Origin: Flavobacteriales bacterium
GTDB lineage: Bacteria; Bacteroidota; Bacteroidia; Flavobacteriales_D; Crocinitomicaceae
Length of the DNA stretch: 38,718 nt
NCBI GenBank assembly: GCA_947453715.1
Contig: CANGHX010000005.1
Span: forward strand, 1-38,718
Reading direction: 5' to 3'
The notes under the pieces were generated by a model. The model worked only from the letters and a program-made list of their open reading frames with translations. It was not told the DNA's origin and did no database searches. Positions 33,721 through 38,718 of this stretch are shown here, one piece after another. A program made the translations under genes and the position numbers. How positions within the stretch are numbered: the first letter of the stretch is position 1; each line of letters opens with the position of its first letter.

Positions 33721-34778
33721 GAAATAAGCTTTTGTATTTTCATCCTGGTCTTTCTTCTTTTGTTAAGAAAGACATTGAAATATTACAAAGTGAATATGAT
33801 GTTAAAGTCAATTATTTCAAACTAACGAGTAAAATTTTATTGTTTAAAGAATTTTTGAAGCAAATTTTTTTCATTCTTTCGAATAGTAAACAGGTAGAAT
33901 TTTTCATTATTCAATTTGGAGGTTATCATTCTTTGATACCGGTTTTATTTGCTCGGTTATTAAGTAAAAAAAGCATTATAGTTTTGGGAGGAACGGATTG
34001 TGTTTCTTTTCCTTCAATTAATTATGGAGGTTTTAATAATTATTTGATGCGACCTTTTCTAAAATTAAGTTATAAATATGCTTACAAACTTGTGCCCGTA
34101 GACGAAAGCTTGATTTTATGTAATTATACCTATCAACCCAATGATTTTTCGAAACAAGGAGTTCAATTTCATTATCCTAATTGTAAAACCAACTTTCAAA
34201 CAATTTACAATGGATATGATTCTGAGTTATGGTATAATTCGGTTGATTCGAAAGAAGAAAATTCATTTGTAACAGTAGGAGCTAATTTGTTTTCTCGATT
34301 TGGAGTTCAGTTAAAAGGAATTGATTTACTTTTGGAAGTAGCACCTCATTTTCCAAATTGTAAATTTTATATCGTAGGAGGGAAAGGATTGGATCAAAAT
34401 TATCAGGTGTCTGAAAATCTTATTTTGGTTGATGCGATACCAAATGAGCAATTGAGCGAATTTATTTCGAGTAAACAATTTTATCTTCAACTTTCATTAA
34501 ACGAAGGGTTTCCGAATGGATTATGCGAAGCAATGTTATGTGAATGTATACCAATTGTTTCAAATGTAGGAGCTATGCCAATGATTACTAATGACATTGG
34601 TTTAATATTGAAACAAAAAGATGCTGTAAAATTGATTGAAATTATCTCTAAAGCTTTATCAATTGAAAATAAAAAAGAGCTTGGTTTGAAATCCAGAGAT
34701 ATCATTCAAAATAATTTCCCTTTTGAAAGAAGAAAGAAAGAATTACTGACCTTGCTAAAAGCAGAATCGAGGGATTAA
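33717..34778 (+). CDS. GT4-family glycosyltransferase
   Basis: 353 residues of GT-B fold. The C-terminal half has the retaining GT4 signature: VGANLFSRFGVQLKGIDLLLEVA, FYIVGGKG, and EGFPNGLCEAMLCECIPIVS with the E-x7-E motif that binds the nucleotide-sugar donor. The N-terminal acceptor half includes FFIIQFGGYHSLIPVLFARLL. It should transfer a sugar in surface-glycan assembly on the cytoplasmic side. Translationally coupled to the methyltransferase. Its stop shares TTAA with the stop of the convergent GT4 gene. Confidence 0.9.
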   Translation: MRNKLLYFHPGLSSFVKKDIEILQSEYDVKVNYFKLTSKILLFKEFLKQIFFILSNSKQVEFFIIQFGGYHSLIPVLFARLLSKKSIIVLGGTDCVSFPSINYGGFNNYLMRPFLKLSYKYAYKLVPVDESLILCNYTYQPNDFSKQGVQFHYPNCKTNFQTIYNGYDSELWYNSVDSKEENSFVTVGANLFSRFGVQLKGIDLLLEVAPHFPNCKFYIVGGKGLDQNYQVSENLILVDAIPNEQLSEFISSKQFYLQLSLNEGFPNGLCEAMLCECIPIVSNVGAMPMITNDIGLILKQKDAVKLIEIISKALSIENKKELGLKSRDIIQNNFPFERRKKELLTLLKAESRD

Positions 34779-36046
34779 AATAATTTTGTAAAGTCTTGAA
34801 ATAAAAAGTTAGAAGTATACTTTTCTGTATTAATTGCTTGAATAGTTAATGTTTTGTTTTTAAATGACTCAAAGGTAGCCAACAATGTTTCAATACATTT
34901 TTCTTTTTCATCATAATCAATAAAATAACCAGATTGAGTTTTATTGATTACTGCTTCTAAATTACTTTCTTTCTGACCAATACAGAAAATAGGTCTTTTA
35001 GCTCCTAGATATTCGAAGACTTTACCTGTTAATATTCCTTTTACATTTCCACTATTATTCCCGATTAACAAAAGGAGTTGAGATTTTCGTTGAATTTCAA
35101 TACTTTCATTATGCGGAACACTGGTTATAAATTCTACATACTTCTCTAGTCCAAAAGATTTTATTTCATCAACAATTTTTATATCAATTGATCCTACCAG
35201 TTTAATCTTTAAAAACGAGGTAAATTCTTCATTAGATTTGGTTATTGCACTTAAGGTCTCCCACAATACTCTCGGATTTCTAGAGTAGGGCATAGAACCT
35301 AAATGTGCAATTGAAAATTCGCTATCTAATTCTATTTTATTTTGATCGAATTCAGGAAAATCATAACCATTTGTAATGACATGTATTTTTCGATTGACCA
35401 ATTCTTGTAAACCGTCAGCACAAGCGTCACTAATTGTTACTACTTCATCGGCATTCGTTAGAACTTGGTTTTCCAATTTTTTATGTCTAGCATCAGCCCA
35501 TTTTCCAGGTAACAATTCTTGATAGAAATCAATTTGAGTCCAAGGATCTCTAAAATCTGCAATCCACTTCAATTTTGGAAATTGCTTTTTTAACTTTAGA
35601 CCGATAACATGCATCGATTGTGGTGGACCTGTTGAAATGATTGTTGTAATTTCAGGATGTTCCTTCAAGTATTTTTTCAAAAATCGAACGCTAGGTTTAA
35701 TCCAAAACACACGTGCATCTGGAATGAATAAATTCCCTCTAATCCAAATGATTAAACTTTGTAAAAAAGATTTATTTTTTCGAGCTAACCCTGCATGACC
35801 AGCAGGGTTTAGATTCTTACTTAAATATTTTTGAGGTTCAAATATCTTATTTCGAATAACCGTAACATCATTTGGAATTTGTTTTACTAATTCTTCATCA
35901 ATGGTCGTCCAAGCTGCATTTTCTGGAGTGTAAACCGTTAAATGACAATTGTTTTCCTTAAAATATTTAGAAAATCGTAACCATCGATGAACACCAGAAC
36001 CACCACAGGGAGGCCAATAATAATTAATTAATAAAACATGTTTCAT
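34775..36046 (-). CDS. GT4-like glycosyltransferase
   Basis: 423 residues of GT-B fold. The opening LLINYYWPPCGGSGVHRWLRF is the glycine-rich acceptor-side loop of GT4-type enzymes. Later motifs are ISTGPPQSMHVIGLKLKK, WIADFRDPWTQIDFY, VVTISDACADGLQEL, ITNGYDFPEFD, IAHLGSMPYSRNP and LTGKVFEYLGAKRPIFC, with the donor-side glutamate in KVFEYLGAKRPI. It belongs to the same surface-glycan theme but is on the other strand, starting 3 bp after the alaS stop, so it is co-transcribed with alaS. Confidence 0.88.
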   Translation of the reverse strand: MKHVLLINYYWPPCGGSGVHRWLRFSKYFKENNCHLTVYTPENAAWTTIDEELVKQIPNDVTVIRNKIFEPQKYLSKNLNPAGHAGLARKNKSFLQSLIIWIRGNLFIPDARVFWIKPSVRFLKKYLKEHPEITTIISTGPPQSMHVIGLKLKKQFPKLKWIADFRDPWTQIDFYQELLPGKWADARHKKLENQVLTNADEVVTISDACADGLQELVNRKIHVITNGYDFPEFDQNKIELDSEFSIAHLGSMPYSRNPRVLWETLSAITKSNEEFTSFLKIKLVGSIDIKIVDEIKSFGLEKYVEFITSVPHNESIEIQRKSQLLLLIGNNSGNVKGILTGKVFEYLGAKRPIFCIGQKESNLEAVINKTQSGYFIDYDEKEKCIETLLATFESFKNKTLTIQAINTEKYTSNFLFQDFTKLF

Positions 36047-36049
36047 GAA

Positions 36050-38662
36050 TTAGATCTTCGCTTTTACATCGCCAATTGCTGCTTCTAATCCCTGTGAGTT
36101 CTTTCCACCTGCAGTAGCGAAGAAAGCTTGTCCACCACCACCACCTTGGATGTGTTTAGAAACTTCACGAATGATTTTTCCAGCATCTATATTTTTAGAA
36201 GAAATGATTTCGTCTGAAGCGATGATGCTTAAAGTACATTTGTCTTCTTCTTTTCCACCTATTACACCAAAGAAATTTGAAACTTCACCTTTTAGTTGGA
36301 ATAAAATATCTTTGATTGATCCACCGTCTAATTCAACGATTTCTCCCAAGAAATTCACATCGCCAATAGAATTGATTTTACCTTTTAATTCAGATTTTAC
36401 CAATTTAGCTCTGTCTTTTTGGAATTGCTCAAGTTGTTTGGTTAATGTATTGTTTTTAGAAATCAAATCTTCAATTGCTTTTTGTAAATCTTTTGGATTT
36501 TTCAATGTTTCAGCAATTGAATCTAATTTTGTAGCTTTTTCTTTGTAATAGTTTTCAGCTGTTTCTCCTGTAATCGCTTCAATTCTTCTAATACCAGCCG
36601 CAACTGCTCCTTCAGAAATGATTTTGAAAATTCCAATTTGATTCGTGTTCGAAACGTGTGTTCCTCCACATAATTCAACTGATTCTCCAAATTTAATTAC
36701 ACGAACAGAATCCCCATATTTTTCACCAAACAAAGCCATTGCACCTAATTCAAGTGCTGTTTCCATTGGTGTGTCTCTTCTTTCGTCTAATGCATAACCC
36801 GCTTTAATTGCTTCAGTAACTAATTTTTCAATTTGAGCAATCTCTTCATCTGTCACTTTTGAGAAATGAGAAAAGTCAAAACGTAAATTATTAGCATTTA
36901 CCAACGAACCTTTTTGTTCAACATGTGTTCCCAAAACTGTTCTTAAAGCATGGTGTAATAAGTGAGTCGCTGAGTGATTATTTGCTGAATCCAAACGTTT
37001 TTTAACGTTGATTTTAGCTGTGAATTTAGCAGCAGGATTACTAGGTAATTTGTCTGCTAAATGGATAATCAAATTGTTTTCTTTCTTCGTATCGTTGATC
37101 GAAACTTTTTCGCCATTAAATTCAATGTAACCAGTATCTCCAACTTGACCTCCACCTTCTGGATAGAAAGGTGTTTGGTTGAATACTAATTGATAGAATT
37201 CTTTTTGTTTTTGGTTAACCTTGCGGTATTTAATGATTTCAATCTCAGATTCTGTATTGTCGTAACCGATAAATTCAACGTTTGTATCGTCTTTTAATTG
37301 AACCCAATCATCTGTCTCGATTGTAGAAGCAGCTCTTGAACGATCTTTTTGTTTTTGAAGTTCTGCTTTGAATCCTTCTTCGTCAATACTTAAGTTATTT
37401 TCTCTTGCAATTAAAGAAGTTAAATCGTCAGGGAAACCATATGTATCATATAATTCAAAAACTTCTGTTCCTGAAATGATTGAACTACCATTTTTACGAG
37501 TAGCTTCCATTACATTGTCCATTCGCTTAATTCCTAATTCCAAAGTTCTAAAGAAACTTGCTTCTTCTTCACGAATCACTTTTTGAATTAAGTCTTTTTG
37601 AGCGATTAATTCTTGGAATGGATTCCCCATGATTTCTCCTAATACAACAGATAAATCACACAAGAATGGTTCTTTCAAACCTAATGTTTGGTAACCGTAA
37701 CGAACCGCTCTTCTTAAAATACGACGAATAACATAACCTGCACCTGTATTAGAAGGCAATTGTCCATCAGCTATTGAGAACGCGATTGCACGAATATGAT
37801 CTGCGATTACACGCAAAGCGATATCTGTTTCTTCTTTTTGTCCGTAAGCAATACCAGAAACTTTTACCATGTGTTGAATCAACGTTTGGAATAAGTCCGT
37901 ATCGTAGTTGGATTGTTTTCCTTGCAATGCCATTGCTAAACGTTCTAATCCCATTCCAGTATCTACATGAGTAGCAGGAAGTGGCTCAAGCGAACCATTC
38001 GCTTTACGGTTAAATTGCATGAAAACATTGTTCCAAATCTCAATAACTTGAGGATGGTCATTATTTACTAAATCTTTACCAGCAATTTTTAATTTATCTT
38101 CTTCAGAACGTAAATCAACGTGAATTTCAGTACAAGGACCGCATGGACCTGTATCACCCATTTCCCAGAAGTTATCTTTTTTAGAAGCTAAAATGATTCG
38201 GTCTTCTTCAATGAAGCGTTTCCAAATAGCGAAACTTTCTTCATCTTTTGGAACATTGTCAGAAGCATCTCCTTCGAATACAGTTACGTATAATCTATCT
38301 TTTGGAATTTTATAAACTTCCGTTAATAATTCCCAAGCCCAAGAAATAGCTTCTTCTTTGAAATAATCGCCAAATGACCAGTTTCCTAACATCTCAAACA
38401 TCGTATGGTGATAAGTGTCTACACCTACTTCCTCTAAATCGTTATGTTTACCAGAAACACGTAAACATTTTTGTGTATTGGCCACACGTTTATCTTTAGC
38501 AACACTATTTCCTAAGAAATAATCCTTGAATTGATTCATACCGGCATTTGTAAACATCAGCGTAGGGTCGTTTTTAACAACCATTGGCGCAGATGGAACA
38601 ATTGCATGTCCTTTAGATTCAAAAAAGCGAAAGAATTGTTCGCGGATTTCTTGTATTTTCAT
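36050..38662 (-). CDS. alaS: Alanyl-tRNA synthetase
   Basis: 870 residues from the ATG at 38662 ([14 protein letters not shown], the normal AlaRS start). An in-frame TTG at 38695 lies in a -7 box. It charges tRNA-Ala. The class II catalytic core spans about 1-240 ([49 protein letters not shown]). The editing domain has HSATH (563-567) and CGGTH (C665, H669) for zinc and mischarged Ser/Gly removal. The C-Ala domain ends with [14 protein letters not shown]. The gene is complete. Downstream it runs into the GT4-like gene with a 3-bp gap. Confidence 0.98.
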   Translation of the reverse strand: MKIQEIREQFFRFFESKGHAIVPSAPMVVKNDPTLMFTNAGMNQFKDYFLGNSVAKDKRVANTQKCLRVSGKHNDLEEVGVDTYHHTMFEMLGNWSFGDYFKEEAISWAWELLTEVYKIPKDRLYVTVFEGDASDNVPKDEESFAIWKRFIEEDRIILASKKDNFWEMGDTGPCGPCTEIHVDLRSEEDKLKIAGKDLVNNDHPQVIEIWNNVFMQFNRKANGSLEPLPATHVDTGMGLERLAMALQGKQSNYDTDLFQTLIQHMVKVSGIAYGQKEETDIALRVIADHIRAIAFSIADGQLPSNTGAGYVIRRILRRAVRYGYQTLGLKEPFLCDLSVVLGEIMGNPFQELIAQKDLIQKVIREEEASFFRTLELGIKRMDNVMEATRKNGSSIISGTEVFELYDTYGFPDDLTSLIARENNLSIDEEGFKAELQKQKDRSRAASTIETDDWVQLKDDTNVEFIGYDNTESEIEIIKYRKVNQKQKEFYQLVFNQTPFYPEGGGQVGDTGYIEFNGEKVSINDTKKENNLIIHLADKLPSNPAAKFTAKINVKKRLDSANNHSATHLLHHALRTVLGTHVEQKGSLVNANNLRFDFSHFSKVTDEEIAQIEKLVTEAIKAGYALDERRDTPMETALELGAMALFGEKYGDSVRVIKFGESVELCGGTHVSNTNQIGIFKIISEGAVAAGIRRIEAITGETAENYYKEKATKLDSIAETLKNPKDLQKAIEDLISKNNTLTKQLEQFQKDRAKLVKSELKGKINSIGDVNFLGEIVELDGGSIKDILFQLKGEVSNFFGVIGGKEEDKCTLSIIASDEIISSKNIDAGKIIREVSKHIQGGGGGQAFFATAGGKNSQGLEAAIGDVKAKI

Positions 38663-38692
38663 GATAAACGATGTTATTCTATTTATGGAGTG

Positions 38693-38700
38693 CAAATTTA
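38693..38700 (-). promoter_or_regulatory. Promoter -7 box TAAATTTG of alaS
   Basis: Exact TAnnTTTG on the minus strand, 30 nt before the alaS ATG. The -33 region lies at the window edge. Confidence 0.6.
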
Positions 38701-38718
38701 GTGGAAATAGTTTAAAAA

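Noticed and set aside
36150-36548. Plus-strand open frame of 132 codons inside alaS.
   Set aside because: Antisense shadow of the conserved AlaRS C-terminal region.
1-38718. Search by eye for tRNA, rRNA, CRISPR arrays, insertion sequences and phage genes.
   Set aside because: No cloverleaf-like GC-rich segment, no regularly spaced repeats, and no transposase or integrase motif was seen.

Overview
The window is low-GC DNA from a member of the Bacteroidota, most likely the order Flavobacteriales. A Crocinitomicaceae/Fluviicola-like genome would fit, but I cannot prove the family. The evidence is secreted proteins with type IX secretion (T9SS) C-terminal sorting domains of types A and B, Bacteroidota-style promoter boxes (TAnnTTTG at -7), no obvious Shine-Dalgarno sequences, and Bacteroidota families such as DUF4836 lipoproteins and YfhO membrane proteins. 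I see no tRNA, rRNA, CRISPR array, insertion sequence or phage gene.

Layout. (1) 1-9571: a surface-protein island. It holds two tandem paralogues with a lamin-tail-like domain (the first cut by the window edge), a small T9SS protein and a large beta-helix protein, next to a LytS-type histidine kinase and LytTR response regulator. Four non-coding sites here share a direct repeat with an exact 21-bp period: upstream of three of the surface genes and upstream of the kinase gene. I read these as the operators of the adjacent LytTR regulator. (2) 9572-13176: a conserved protein of unknown function, a DUF4836 lipoprotein, msrB and a lytic transglycosylase-like protein. (3) 13322-16795: an operon of yidD, a secreted glycoside hydrolase and a DUF3089 alpha/beta hydrolase. 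(4) 16865-20819: a cellulose-synthase-like GT2 with an extracytoplasmic domain, accA and ispE. (5) 20834-27314: an FG-GAP repeat T9SS protein, an SGNH hydrolase-PKD-T9SS protein and a YfhO-like membrane protein. (6) 27457-36046: a surface-glycan locus: flippase, WavE-like protein, nucleotidyltransferase/kinase fusion, HAD phosphatase, nucleotidyltransferase, methyltransferase and two GT4 enzymes. (7) 36050-38662: alaS.

How the parts work together. The most interesting unit is region 1: a self-contained sensor/regulator with a small set of secreted targets. The predicted operators lie 54-60 bp before three target start codons, and a fourth lies in front of the kinase, separated from it by a strong hairpin. 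The activated beta-helix gene ends 2 bp from the regulator gene in convergent orientation with no terminator, so target transcription could feed back on the regulator. Region 6 looks like a cassette for making and attaching a nucleotide-activated, probably phosphate-linked, substituent to a surface polysaccharide.

Several start codons were moved downstream to an ATG because the in-frame upstream TTG lies in a -7 promoter box, ahead of a signal peptide, or outside the conserved protein.
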